A DNA stretch of 64,000 nucleotides from Leptodactylus fallax (taxonomy: Eukaryota > Chordata > Amphibia > Anura > Leptodactylidae), in NCBI GenBank assembly GCA_947044405.1, contig CAMRHE010000645.1, positions 434,001 through 498,000 of the forward strand, read 5' to 3'. Below the pieces are notes generated by a model that worked only from the letters and a program-made list of their open reading frames with translations, made no database searches and was not told where the DNA came from. This document shows, piece after piece, positions 29,531-40,620 of the stretch; the first letter of the stretch is position 1, and each line of letters starts with the position of its first letter. The position numbers and the translations under genes are program-made.

Positions 29531-30691
29531 ATTTGAGGTATGAGGCAGGTACGGGGAACCCTGCAGACTATTTTTCAAGACACCCTTCACCACAGTCTTC
29601 CAAAGATGACTTGCCTGCCACTGTCTTAGCTGGGGAGCATGTAAATTTCATTGTTACACATTCTGTGCCAATAGCAATGACCATAAAAAAAATTAAACAT
29701 GCAATGGATTCTGATCCCCATCTCCAGTTAGTTATTGATACTCTTCGGTCTAAGAACTGAAGCTCTTTTCTAGCTGAGGCTCGCCTTCAACCACAGGGTC
29801 AAACAGCATATTTGCAGGCCTTCTTTCATGCACGGCACTCTCTCTCTGTGTTTGACTCAAGCATACTACTGCGTGACAACCGCCTGGTCATACCTCAGAA
29901 ACTTCAAAGTAGAGTGATCAATCTGGCTCACGAGGCTCATCAAGTTGTAGTTAAAACAAGATAAACAAGTGGAAGCATTTATTAACGCATGTATACCTTG
30001 CCAAGCAACTATGGTGAACCATAGCCAAGCACCAGTACAAATGTCACCTATGCCAGAAAGTCTGTGGACTGCCGTTAGTGTTGATTTCTGCACTTTGCCA
30101 GATCATTCCTATTTACTGGTTGTCATAGATGATTTTTCTAGGTTTCCAGTCATTGAACCTGTTTCCACCACCTCTGTAAGAGCCGTCATACCAAAACTGG
30201 ACAAGATCTCTGCATATGGCCAGGGGCGCACCGCTAATGAGGCAAGGTGAGGCGGCCGCCTCGGGCGGCACTGTCCGGGGGGCGGCATTTTACTACTTAA
30301 TGTAAACCAGCCCAGGACAGGCCGCTAAAAAAAAAAAACAAACCAGAGCTGAGCGCGGCCTGTCCTGGGCTGGTTTACAAGACGTCGCATCTCAGCGCAG
30401 GCGGCGATACAATGACGTCATCACGCCGCCTACGCTGAGACACAGACGTGGAGGAGGAGAGGCGGCTGCATCAAGGCATCGCAGGTGAGTATAGCTTTTT
30501 TTTATCTCTATAAATAGGCCGTAACCTGTTGGAGTATCCCCGGCAGGTAACGGCCTATTTATTTACCTACCCCGCGTCTGCTCGTGGCCGCCCCGCTTCC
30601 CCTTCTGCTATGGGCCACAGAAAGGGAAGTGGATGCCGCTGTGAGCGGCCGCGGGTATCGGTAAGTTAGGCCGCGGGCCGCAAATACTACT

Positions 30692-30735
30692 ATTATTATA
30701 CTCCGGGGCCTATTCAGACCCCGGAGTATAATAAT
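30692..30735. repeat. Hairpin with GGGGTCT arms, copy B, first
   Basis: ATTATTATACTCCGGGG on the left pairs with CCCCGGAGTATAATAAT on the right, matching the hairpin at 16,809. Confidence 0.88.
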
Positions 30736-30970
30736 CGGAGGCCTAGGGTTGGTGAGGGAACATAAAAAACAGTGTTACTCACCTCCTGCGATCCGATGTA
30801 ACTCCGAGCAGGCTTGAGGCCTGTGGTGACGTCATCAGGTCGCGTCGCCGGCCTGATCACGTGACGTGTGTGCGCAATTAAACAGGGCCGAAAGCTGCAA
30901 GGAGTGCACCGGTGTCCAGGATAGGTAAGTAACTCTGATTTTTATGTTTGTATTCTCCCCTGGGTCTCCA

Positions 30971-31014
30971 ATCATTATACTCTGGGGTCTGAAAAGACCC
31001 CAGAGTATAATAAT
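30971..31014. repeat. Hairpin with GGGGTCT arms, copy B, second
   Basis: ATCATTATACTCTGGGGTCT pairs with AGACCCCAGAGTATAATAAT across four bases. The minisatellite starts about ten bases downstream and its GAGCATAATA word resembles the hairpin arm. Confidence 0.9.
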
Positions 31015-31019
31015 AGTTC

Positions 31020-31560
31020 ATGGGTGGTCCACTATGGGGCATAATACCCTGTGCAGGGACCACTGTAGAGCATAATACCCTGTGCAGGGGCCACTCTGGA
31101 GCATAATACAAGTGCAGGGGCCACTATAGAGCATAATACCGAGTGCAGGGGCCACGATAGAGCATAATACAAGTGCAGGGGCCACTATGGAGCATAATAC
31201 CAGTGCAAGGGCCACTATGGAGGATAATACCCTGTGCAGGGGCCACTCTGGAGCATAATACCAGTGCAGGGGCCACTATGGAGCATAATACCGTGTGCTG
31301 GGGCCACTATAGAGCATAATACAAGTGCAGGGGCCACTATGGAGCATAATACCAGTGCAAGGGCCAATATGGGGCATAAAACTGTGTGCAGGAGTTGCTG
31401 CGGAACATAATACCGTGTGCAATGGCCAATGCGGGGCATAATACCGTGAGCAGGGGCCACTATGGAGCATAATACCGTGTGCAGGGGCCGCTGAGAGGCA
31501 TAATACAGTGTGCAGGGGCCGCTGCGGGCCATAACACTGTGTAATACTGTGTGCAGGGGT
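31020..31560 (+). repeat. Minisatellite in hAT copy B, unit about 30-33 bp
   Basis: About 17 units of GCAGGGGCCACTATGGAGCATAATACC type. It is homologous to 17,140-17,870 but shorter and richer in AAGTGCAGG variants. Confidence 0.95.
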
Positions 31561-33110
31561 TGCTGTGGAACATTATAGTGTGTGTAAATGGGGTGCTATA
31601 AACAGGGGCTATGGCACCTGTTTATATTATACGCTGTCTGTTTATAGTGACCGTGTGATGTAATTGTAGCCTTGTCACATACTGTAGACATGTACAGGAC
31701 GAGGCTGTAGTTACATGACATGGCCGCTATGAGATGAAATACACTATGTAAACAGAGAAGCGGTCACGGCGCTTATACAGGTACCATTCAAACAGCTGAT
31801 CAGTGGGGGTCCTGGGTTTTTGAACCCCACTGATTAGTTTATTAATGACCTGGAAAACCTTTTAATTAGTTAACACCTGGAGTATTAATAAGGGGCACTA
31901 TTTATACAGGGTACACACAGACATTATTAATATAAAGATGCACTTGGGGGTATTATTCATTATGGGGGGTTATATCATATATTATATAATTGGGGTAGCA
32001 GCAGGATGGGTGTGTAGGTGAGGACAATGTGGGTTGGATGCCTGGAAAAGTGAGGAGCCAAAGATGTCTGTGTTGCAACCTTTACAGAGACAAGTCACAG
32101 CTGGAAGAAGTGGTCATGGCGGTCCAGAGGGAAGAGAAGGGAAATGTGACCAATTAGTCAGAGACGTCACCTGTAAGTCACAGAATGTTACTGCCCTGTA
32201 TTCACCTAAATGATAGAGGATAAATACCTGAGTGATGGGGGTCTGTCTGCTGAGACCCCACTGAGCCGGAGAATTGGGTTTTTCCCCCCACTAGGTGGGA
32301 ATTCAGCCTGACCGCAGCCATATATATAGGTGTGTCACTTGGTGGATGGACGAACCCGCGTGGCTCTCATTCCCTTCAATGGGAGTGCCAAAGATACCCG
32401 AAGTCCAGTCCTCAGCTATCTGCGGCGCTCCTATTATAGAGAATGGGGCCACGTGGGCTCGTCCATCCACCAAGCAGAAGATGTGTGAAGTTACTTTCAT
32501 TGTTAATGCTGTGTTGTTGATCTGATACTGAAGTAATACAGAAAGAAGAATTCTTAAAAACTGTTTTATAACTTTGTGTATTGTGTATATTGTGCGACGA
32601 TAACAGTGTGTTAAACTAGTAGCATGGAAACTCAGTTGTTTTTTTTTTTGGGGGGGGGGGGGGGGCGTCTTTCTATAGTCCGCCTCAGGCAGAAAAGAGG
32701 CTAGGTTCACCACTGCATATGGCATACCTGAAACAGTAAAGACTGACAATGGGCCACCTTTCAATAGTACAGATTTTCAGTCTTTTGCAACTTATCTTGG
32801 TTTCACCCACAGGAAAATAACTCCTTACTGGCCTCAAGCCAATGACAAGCTGGAATGTTTCATGCAATCAATCAACAAAACTCTTCGGATTGCTACCATG
32901 AAACACAAGGATTTACAACAAGAATTATACAGATTCCTTATACAGTACAGAGCCACCCCACACTCTACTACAGGAACTCTGCCAGCAACTGCGCTTTTCG
33001 GCAGGCCTTTGTGCATTAAACTTTTGAACATCCCTGTAGTTTCCGTCCACACGCCATTGGTCCTCAATGATTCCCTTGCCAAAGGCAAGATGAAAAGATA
33101 TGAAGGCTGA

Positions 33111-33528
33111 GACCTAGTGACAAATTATCATCCCCTTATCATCCGGAACCCTTTCAAGTGACGCACGTCAAAGGTACCATGGTTACTGCTCAACACCAGG
33201 TTCATCAAGTCACAAGAAATGTGTCCTATTTTAAAAAGCTTTGCGGCTATGACCCAGGAGCAAGTACAGAGGAGAAAGATGATTAAGAAATTCCACCAGA
33301 TAAAACTGGTTCTACAACACCAACAAGAGATGCCTCCGACTTTCACCGACTTTATCTGATAATGAGATGTCTCAAAGCTACCCGACAAGAATGAGTTGAA
33401 GGCCACCAATGCACCTCACGGATTATATTCTGCAGTAACATTTTCCTGTCAATCTGGACATTTGATTTATTGTCAATTTATAATGGTTGCATTTTGTTTT
33501 GTTTTGTTTTTTTTTATAATGGGAGAGA
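33111..33528 (+). other. Gypsy 3' internal region and polypurine tract
   Basis: Sequence after the integrase fragment with the frame already lost. It ends in a short purine run GGGAGAGA directly before the 3' LTR, the expected position of the plus-strand primer. Confidence 0.65.
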
Positions 33529-33755
33529 TGTGATGTTGTTATAAGTATATTCTGTATGTTCTTTGCTGCTTACTCATTTTGCTTTGTCTGCCTAGCAACA
33601 ATGAGTTAGTAAGGGAGGAGGATCTGAGCTAGGAGGGGGAGATGCTAGACAGGGAGCCTTGAAGAAAGGATGGAATAAAGAGTTTTGATCCATATAAGTC
33701 ATTATCGCATAGTGGACTTATTGCAGGTGACCTGCATCTTCACTACAATACTACA
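33529..33755 (+). mobile_element. Gypsy 3' LTR, 227 bp
   Basis: It starts TGTGATGTTGTTATAAG after a purine run and ends CTACAATACTACA, so it has TG...CA ends; the last 26 bp recur at 26,567-26,592. It contains a GGAATAAAGAG polyadenylation-like signal. Confidence 0.85.
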
Positions 33756-33925
33756 GGAGGATCAACATATTACAGAGAGTAATTCATAGAATACTGAAGA
33801 GGACAAGAGATTTTGGTATGACACATCAGTAGAGAGAGTGGTTAACTCCCATTTAAGACTGCACATCTCGGAGCTCTTGTTATTGCCGCTCTGAACCTTT
33901 ATCAGAGCGGTACACTATGCCACAT

Positions 33926-33968
33926 CATCTCCTGATGAATCTTTAGGCTGGAAAAACGCGTTGAGATG
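33926..33968 (+). ncRNA. Hammerhead-ribozyme-like motif (P2 right)
   Basis: CATCTC, CTGATGA (33,932-33,938), a short stem II region, GGAAAAACGCGTT, then GAGATG. CATCTC and GAGATG form a perfect six-pair stem I around a core of correct order, with cleavage predicted after 33,962. The GAAA box is expanded to GGAAAAA in this copy, so it is probably slow or inactive. Comparison with 10,437-10,475 shows which half has decayed in each copy. Confidence 0.65.
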
Positions 33969-34080
33969 TTTTTTTAACATCTCTTTTGGTTATGATTAAC
34001 CTTTATCAATGCGGCTTTAGATACCTCTTGCAGAATCCAACTAAATATCCCCTATCTTAATGGCTAAGTTCATTTAAGTC

Positions 34081-34797
34081 TTAAAGGGGTTTTCCGGGCA
34101 AAAAAACTTTTTTAAAAAAGGAATTTTAGTGCTATTAATGGGTTAATAATTGCACCAAAATACCTTTAGCAGTGTTTTCTGGCTTTCTCTGGGAGCTCTT
34201 AGCATCCTCTGCATTTGTTTACATGGCTAGATTCCTGCTTCTCTAGCCTACAACTCCCATGATCCCCCTCTCATTCCCTCTCTCACACCCCCTCTCTGTT
34301 TCCCTAGCTAGCCCGTGGACTACTGATCCATCTATCTATCTATCTACCTACCTAACTCAGTCCCCCCCCCCAATCATACTTACTTGTCTTCTGTGTTCTG
34401 GAGTTCATTTTCTTCGGTCCCGCTGGCATCTTCTTCTGTGGACTTCTTGCACATGAATAGTATGCACTCTTCACTTCTGCCGGCGACTGTACAATATATC
34501 TGTATTGCCAGGCGCAGGCAGAAGCGGAGGAAGTGACTCTTCATGCCAGAAGACTGAAGATGGGTAAATATGAGGGGGATGGGGACGGGAGGTAATATTG
34601 GTGATGCTTCGTTTCCAGAAATGCGGAAATGGAACGTCACCGGATCATCAGAAAATGTGCCTGGGGTGGTCACGTTACCATTCCAGGTATATAGGTAAAT
34701 ATACATTTTTTTTTAATGAAGTCAATTAGAAGTTTGGCGGTGGGAGGGGGTTTAGTTTAGGGTTTGAGTTTCAATTTATGCCGGACAACACCTTTAA
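34081..34797. mobile_element. T2-type MITE (TTAA), copy 2
   Basis: TTAAAGGGGTTTTCCGGGCA at the left and TGCCGGACAACACCTTTAA at the right form the ends. TTAA is present at both borders, and the left P2 copy has the empty site with one TTAA (10,317-10,320), which shows directly that the target TTAA was duplicated. It includes a (TATC)n run at about 34,330. Confidence 0.9.
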
Positions 34798-35342
34798 TGA
34801 ACACAATAGGCAGAATTTCTGCCAAAATATGCAGGGGATTCTCTTTGAGCCGTATGCATTTAGATATTTTTCTTTTCTCTAAAAACAAGAAAAATAATTT
34901 TTTTCTAATACCTTATTTTCCTGATTATCTCCCACTGGTCTCCTTACCATTTGAGGAGGACCAGAAATAGGTTATATTCTCTTTCAATTTTTGCAGAGGT
35001 ATCAGACAATAACATAATAAGAGTTTATACTCTTCAGCAGTGGAGATAGTATTAAGTCACTGCCCATTGACAGTTTGACACATTTCACTGGCACTCAGTG
35101 CACATATCACGGGATTTTTCTCACTTTGATTTTATTTTTAATACTTAAATAAATGTTAAGTTTTATTATACCTATTCTTCATTACGTTAAAGAAAGGACC
35201 TTTGTGTTCATAGCCCTTCCATATCAGAAAATAGGGTCCATTAGATTTTCATCTATATTGCTTTGATATATCGTTGAATTATAGTTCCCATCCAAATATG
35301 GACACACTGAAAAAGGGGTTTCCAAGAGTACCTCACTTTAAA

Positions 35343-35685
35343 ACTCCTTAAGTCTAAGGCCCCATGTAGCGAGCCACATCCAAAAAAACATTGCGGAAAA
35401 GACTGCGGCGGAAAGTCATCGCGTTTTTTTCCACAGCGCTTTCCACAAAAAGTCCGCAGAGTTTTCCTCTGTGGATTTTCTGTCCCTATTATACCTATAT
35501 GGAAACCGCCAGCATTTCGTAGGTATAATTGACATGCTGCGATTTACAAAAACTCAACGGTTTTTGAAATCGCAGCATATCCGCTGTGGATAGTTTTTTT
35601 GCAATGATTAACCAGAATCCCATTCACTTTGCAGGTACTGTAAAACACTGCTGATTTTACACTACATGGGGCCCTGGCCTAAGGC
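35343..35685. repeat. Foldback element 1 (AAGGCCCCA ends)
   Basis: TCTAAGGCCCCATGTAG at the left and CTACATGGGGCCCTGGCCTAAGG at the right are inverted ends around GCGGAAA / TTTCCGC-like arms. It belongs to the family repeated at 35,679-36,323 and 40,172-40,620. Confidence 0.75.
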
Positions 35686-36323
35686 TGAGGCCCCACGTTG
35701 AGAAAACAAAGCGTTTTACAGAACTTGCAAAGTGAATGAGATTGTGGTTTATCCCATGCACACATTGCAGAAAAAAAAAGCAGAAAAAGCAGAAAAGCTG
35801 TGTTTTTGTAGATCGCTGCATGTCAATTATACTGTACCTGCGGAAACGCTGGCATTTTCAGTATATGTAAAATAAGGGCAGAAAGTCTGCAGAGGAAAAC
35901 CCTGTGAAAACACAATAAAAAATACTGCGGAAAAAAACGTGATGTGTTTCCACCGTGTTTTTTTACGCAGTGTTTCACTTAGGCTAAGGCCCCACGTTGC
36001 GGAAACAATATCAGTACCAGCAAAGAGAATGAGGTTCTGGCTAATCCCATCCACACATTACAGAAAGAAAAAACGCTATGGAAAAGCTGCATTTTCAAAA
36101 ATGTGTTTTTGAAAAACACAACATGTAAATTTGACCTTCCCCTATAGATTTATTGGGGAAGAAAAACCGCGAAAAAAAAATGCAGAAAACAGCGCAATGA
36201 AAAATGCTGTGAAAAAAAAAGCTGCATTTTTTTTCCCACAATGTGTGGCTGGGATCAGCCAGAATCTCACTTACTTTGCTGGTACTGTAAAACACTACAT
36301 TTCTGCAATCTGGGGCCTTAGCC
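35679..36323. repeat. Foldback elements 2 and 3 (same family)
   Basis: Starts CTAAGGCTGAGGCCCCACGTTG at 35,679 and GGCTAAGGCCCCACGTTGCGG at about 35,983. The second has arms of more than 100 bp: TACCAGCAAAGAGAATGAGG and onward pairs with CTCACTTACTTTGCTGGTA, ending TCTGGGGCCTTAGCC at 36,323. The first lacks a clear partner end and may be half an element. Confidence 0.75.
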
Positions 36324-36544
36324 TTTGGGTACATCCAAACAATTCGAATGTTTGAAATCCACTGTAAAAAGCTGCAGCATAAATTGACAGGCTGCAGCTT
36401 AATTCCTGCTCGCCAGGACAGTTTAAGCTGCACTTTTTTTTTTGCAGCCTATAGACGAGATGTCTTAAAATCTCATCCACTGTAAAATGTTGTGGATTGT
36501 ACAGAACTGCAGCAGTAAATATATTTGTCCTGTGTGACATATCC

Positions 36545-36800
36545 TTAAAGGGGTATTCCCATCTGGAACATGTATAGAATACAGGATATTCCAGAAGGCT
36601 ACGATAGATGTCCATCTCTGAGACCCAAATCTATCTTAAAAAAAAAAGGAGTCCCTTCCCCTCACAACATCATGGCTGCAGTAAGTGGAGACTATATTAT
36701 GTAGCATGGTTCTCTTCATGGAACTTTTGAGAATAGTCTAGCCTCCCTTCTTGGCTATTCTCACGTAAGCATCAGTTGTGCATTCTGCCCATAATATGGA
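36545..36800. mobile_element. T2-like MITE of a different family, partial
   Basis: TTAAAGGGGTATTCCCATCT at 36,545 matches the TTAAAGGRR end rule but differs inside from the two other T2-type elements. The right end was not found, so the stop is approximate. Confidence 0.5.
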
Positions 36801-38118
36801 CTAATAACATAATATAAATGGAGGGTGTATGAGATTTTTAACAGGAGAAATTAGTAGAGATACATGGCATAAAATAATATTTCTAAGTCAGGGGTCACAC
36901 AGGCAAACATGCTAAGGGTCTCACTAAGGACCTCACTAAGGGTCTACAGCTGTTTCAACCTTTGCATTGCAACTGTGAAGTAAACTTGCAGCAAAAATGG
37001 TTTGCACTGTGAATTTCTCTTTAAAAAAAATATCTATCGGATGACAAGTACAAGTGTCAAAACATCTACAGTATAGTTGGTAGTTAAGGAAGTATAAAAA
37101 AAAAGTAAAAAAAGAATTCTACAACAATCGATCTGGATCTTGACATTAGTGGTAGAAGAACAATAAAATATTACACATAGAAACCCTAGGAGGTATTCTC
37201 CATACCTATGAGAAGTGAGGCATTGTCTATATAGTAGTCCATGGCTATAAGTAATTTCATTAGAGAACAAAGCATTGAAAATATTAAGCATAATGTATAG
37301 TGTAAAGGAGGAGGGAGGAGAAAGAAAATGCACTACATCCAGATAGCTGAAATTAGTCTCACATATTGAGTAAGGTAGGAGTCAAGTTAGAACCTAGGGG
37401 GCTACAAAAGTTTTATTTAGTAACTTACAGCTTACTGCCATTTGACAATGTGGCAGAGCTGCCATAGCTTTCATCAGAGGGGGGGAAGTTTGGGATAACA
37501 AGTGTTGTAAAGTGACTGTAATTGCCTTGTACTGATTGGAGCAGCAAACTGACTGCTTCTTTACCGATTCCTGCAGGGCTATCAGAGTACACCAGAGGAG
37601 AGGAGAGACAAGCACTGCTCCTTCTTCTTTCTCTACTTTATGGCTGGTCTTTCTGATCACCCTCTACCATCCCCAGTATGGTGTAAATGTAAACAAATTT
37701 CCTTCTCTTGGGGCCGCCCCCTCTCCCAACTGGACAGCACCATTAGGTCTGGTTGCAAATACATCCCTACTTGTAGACCAACTTCCTAAGCAAAATTCTG
37801 CTCAATGTCACATCACATCCTATTCTAATTATTTAGTTTCAGGGCTATGCACTTGGTTTGTAGAGTGTTATTGACTCCTGACAAGCAATGAATATATTTC
37901 TCACTCACGGTAGAAATCTGTCAGAGGTAACACAGCTCTTATTAGTTTTCATGAACAGCTTTAGTGTGACAGGTGACCTGTGGCAAACATCATCTCTCAC
38001 TGTGTGATACGTATTTGTGACTCTTATACTCTGAATGTTTTTTGCAGAAATAACTAAACAAAATAATGGAGCTTATATTGGGGGATAACCATGAAAAAGA
38101 TGTTGATAGCTTTATCTC
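36801..38118. other. No recognised feature
   Basis: About 1.3 kb without any element I can name. Frames up to 112 codons occur on both strands at about 37,400-37,870 but show no domain, no matching splice context and ordinary composition. This is among the best candidates in the window for single-copy DNA. Confidence 0.4.
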
Positions 38119-38140
38119 TATTATTATTATTATTATTATT
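38119..38140. repeat. (ATT)n microsatellite
   Basis: Seven consecutive ATT triplets in an AT-rich stretch. Confidence 0.95.
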
Positions 38141-38424
38141 TATGTAGCAGTACTTACATTCACATAAAAGGATCCACCACCTGACAACATTATTTTACAT
38201 TAGTTGTAATTGAGTAATGCTGAAATAGGGACTACAACTAATAATGCTTTGCAATCAGATGTAACATTTCTCCTATAAAACTCTCTCTTCTCTAAAGATG
38301 CATCTAAATAGGTTGATTTGTAAGTAGATTCAATACTAATGTATAATGATAATTCTGAAGTATAAATAGGAAAGCCAATAAGTTACAATTGATAAGTTGA
38401 TGATTGAAATTTTCTGTCTATATA

Positions 38425-38810
38425 TCCAACTAACCATTGCTGAAACATTGAACCAACCAGTCAGCCTAACATCCAATCAATTAGAAATCAAAATATCTAC
38501 CCAACCAGTTAACTAGTCATCCAACCAGCAATCCAATATTCAATCAGCCAGTGCATCACATGTCTAACCCACCCAACTAACCAACCAGCCTACCAAACAT
38601 TTAGCCAACCATTAAACCACATCAACCAGTCGAACACCCTACTAACCAGCCATTCATCTGAACTAACATCCAGCCAACCAGCCACCATATTTGCAATTCA
38701 GAACCCATTCTAACCCATTGTCCCAATCTGCTGTTGAAGCATCAAATCAATTAATGAATTAACCAAACATCCATCCAGATATCCAAATTGATTAATCAGG
38801 CACAACATCA
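38425..38810 (+). repeat. Degenerate CCAACCAG simple-repeat tract
   Basis: CCAACCAG, CATCCAACCAG and AACTAACCAACC words recur every 15-30 bases with strong C/A skew. It is an old, heavily diverged tandem tract; no fixed period is visible. Confidence 0.75.
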
Positions 38811-39306
38811 ACTAGAATGAAGGTGGGTGAAACCTATGGATTCTCCTAATATATTTAACACTCAGCTGTAGTCACCAACTTAAAAAAAAGAGTAGGGAGC
38901 CAAACTTTGGCCCCTGCTCCAGCAATGTCTTTTTTCATTCTAATTTTGCATGTATTATCCTCACAGTTCACAGACTGCCTACACAGTGCATTCACGACTC
39001 TTGCAAACAACTCATCTGTATAAACCAACTTGCCTTCTAGGTTTGGCTCCATTAAGAATTGTAAGATCTAATCATGTTATTGCATTAAGTGTTATTTTCA
39101 ATGCAAACACACAATATATTTAAACTCTAATGGGTTTACTTGAATTGAGGTTGAAATCTGTTGGTGTCGTCTCCCTAGAGAGTTGGAATGTTGGAGAGTT
39201 CAGATGACACAGAGAAAACGTGCTGCATAGCAATGAGATATTCACTTACATCTAATAGGTCAAATTGGGTTTACACCATGCCTAGAAAACATAGCCATTT
39301 ACTTTC
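38811..39306. other. No recognised feature
   Basis: No element, gene or repeat recognised. Confidence 0.35.
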
Positions 39307-40175
39307 TTAAAGAGTAACTTGTTTAATTTTTTATTTTTTTTTTTGCAAATGAATAGTTCAGGTGACTATAAGAAACTTTGTAATATGTCTTATCAGAGGA
39401 AAGTGCTCCTATCTACTGTTATCATCTCCTCTCTTGCCTGGTTACCTGTTCATTTCACTGAAGACAGTATTGTTCCTCCAGTTAAGATTACATTGAGGTC
39501 TATAGGGGAGAAGAAGGAGGAGGAGTGAGTGAGAAGCAAGCACAGAGGAGCAAGATGCTAGAGGAAATAGTAGTATTTCTTTATTTTAAACAATTTTATA
39601 ACACTTTTTAGAATATATTTTCAGTGGGCTAGGTCAGTGTGCTATCTGGGAAAAACCCGGATAGCACACTGACCCATTAATTTCTGTCCACCCACACACT
39701 GATCCATGTAATACACTATCATGTCCGGGCCGCAAAACTCAGGACAGGTCCTATTCCTGTCCGGTTTTGCAGCGTGCTTCCACGGCCCCCATTCATTGAA
39801 TGGGGCTGCGGAAGCACAGCCGGTGCACAGGTGGCACAAACATGACATCTGTTTGCAACGGGCCTTAGTAGGAGGTGAGCATTATAGATGTGAATAAAAC
39901 TCTGATAAGAGAACTATCTCACTGTAATCTGCTCCAGGATGCCTCTTTTTCTCTGCTTCTCAGTCTCCCCCCCCCCCTCCACAGAATTCTATCAACTGCA
40001 GCTTGATTTCAGTAAAGACAGATCTTTTAGGGTATTGAGCAGTTTACTAGGCAGGAGAGGAACTGATAGCAGGAAATAGGAGCACTTTCCTGTGATAAGA
40101 TATATTACAAAGTTTCTTATATTCATTTGAACCGTTCAGTTGCAAAAAATATTTAAAGCGACAGTTACTCTTTAA
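39307..40175. mobile_element. Foldback MITE with TTAAAGAGTAACT ends
   Basis: TTAAAGAGTAACT at the left and AGTTACTCTTTAA at the right bound long imperfect arms (TATAAGAAACTTTGTAATAT...GGAAAGTGCTCCTAT on both). The termini start with TTAA as in T2-type MITEs. The centre holds a separate hairpin. Confidence 0.8.
39632..39674. repeat. 43-bp hairpin at centre of the foldback
   Basis: GGTCAGTGTGCTATCTGGG pairs with CCCGGATAGCACACTGACC, 18 of 19 positions, around AAAAA. It may be the start of another small inserted element running to about 39,860. Confidence 0.85.
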
Positions 40176-40620
40176 GGCTGAGGCCCCATGTTGTGGAAAA
40201 GCAGCTTTTTTTGTTGCAGATTTTGTTGTGGTTTTTTGAGTCAAAGCCAGGAGTGGATTGAGCAGAAGGTAGAAGTGCTTCCTTTATATTTCCCATTCCT
40301 TTTGTAGCCATTGTTGGCTTTGGCCCAAAAAACCGCAACAAAATCTGCAACAAAAAAAGCTGCGTTTCCGCAATGTGGGGCCTTAACCTTAGGCTCTGCA
40401 GTGTGGGGCTTCAGCCTAAGGCTAAGGCCCCACATTGCAGAAACGCAGCTTTTTTTGTTGCAGTTTTTTGAGCCAAAGTCAGGAGTGGATTGAGCAGATG
40501 GCACAAATATAAGAGCTTCCTATATATTTTCCATTCCTTTTGTAGCCACTCCTAGGTTTGGCTCAAAAAACTGCAGTAAAATCTGCAATAAAAGAAGCTG
40601 ACATGGGGCCTTAGCCTTAG
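40172..40620. repeat. Two AAGGCCCCA foldbacks in tandem
   Basis: AAGGCTGAGGCCCCATGTTG to GCAATGTGGGGCCTTAACC (about 40,172-40,390) and CTAAGGCCCCACATTGCAG to GACATGGGGCCTTAGCC (about 40,421-40,613) are two short members of the family at 35.3-36.3 kb. They share CAGGAGTGGATTGAGCAGA and TTTTTTTGTTGCAG. Confidence 0.8.

Larger units (their letters stand above)
30221..32715 (+). mobile_element. hAT-type element, copy B
   Basis: The 2,495-bp element has ends CAGGGGCGCACC and GGTTCACCACTG and a perfect 8-bp duplication CATATGGC (30,213-30,220 and 32,716-32,723) within the Gypsy integrase. There is no transposase. It contains a palindrome at about 30,512-30,560, hairpins at 30,692 and 30,971, a minisatellite, and a right third nearly identical to copy A. 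It supplies the empty sites for the Tc1 and L1 inserted in copy A. Confidence 0.95.
29531..33110 (+). pseudogene. Gypsy integrase, split by hAT copy B
   Basis: Integrase, which would insert the cDNA, continues as RYEAGTGNPADYFSRHPS, then (with stops near 29,760 and 29,960) FINACIPCQATM of the zinc-binding end, VSVDFCTLPDHSYLLVVIDDFSRFP with the first catalytic Asp, and up to ISAYG at 30,217. The hAT insertion separates this from YGIPETVKTDNGPPF (second Asp), ITPYWPQANDKLECFMQ (catalytic Glu) and YRATPHSTTGTLPATALFGR at 32,720-33,010. All three catalytic residues survive, but the frame does not. Confidence 0.88.
33812..35205 (+). mobile_element. Penelope-type repeat P2, right copy
   Basis: Inverted copy of 9,902-10,590 (shared CACATCAG...GTGGTTAACTCCCATTTAA, TGCAGAATCCAACTAAATAT, TTATACTCTTCAGCAGTGGAG and others), interrupted by a T2-type MITE at 34,081-34,797. 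It is non-coding and carries the best-preserved stem I of the hammerhead-like motifs. Confidence 0.75.

Noticed and set aside
31020..31560. CRISPR-like array
   Set aside because: Units are contiguous and degenerate with no unique spacers; the context is eukaryotic transposons.
30221..32715. Autonomous hAT transposon
   Set aside because: No frame resembling a hAT transposase (BED finger, RNase H-like core, dimerisation region) is present, so only a non-autonomous element is supported.
37394..37874. Possible host gene on either strand
   Set aside because: Frames of about 90-110 codons overlap on both strands, with no domain, promoter or splice pattern that I can support.
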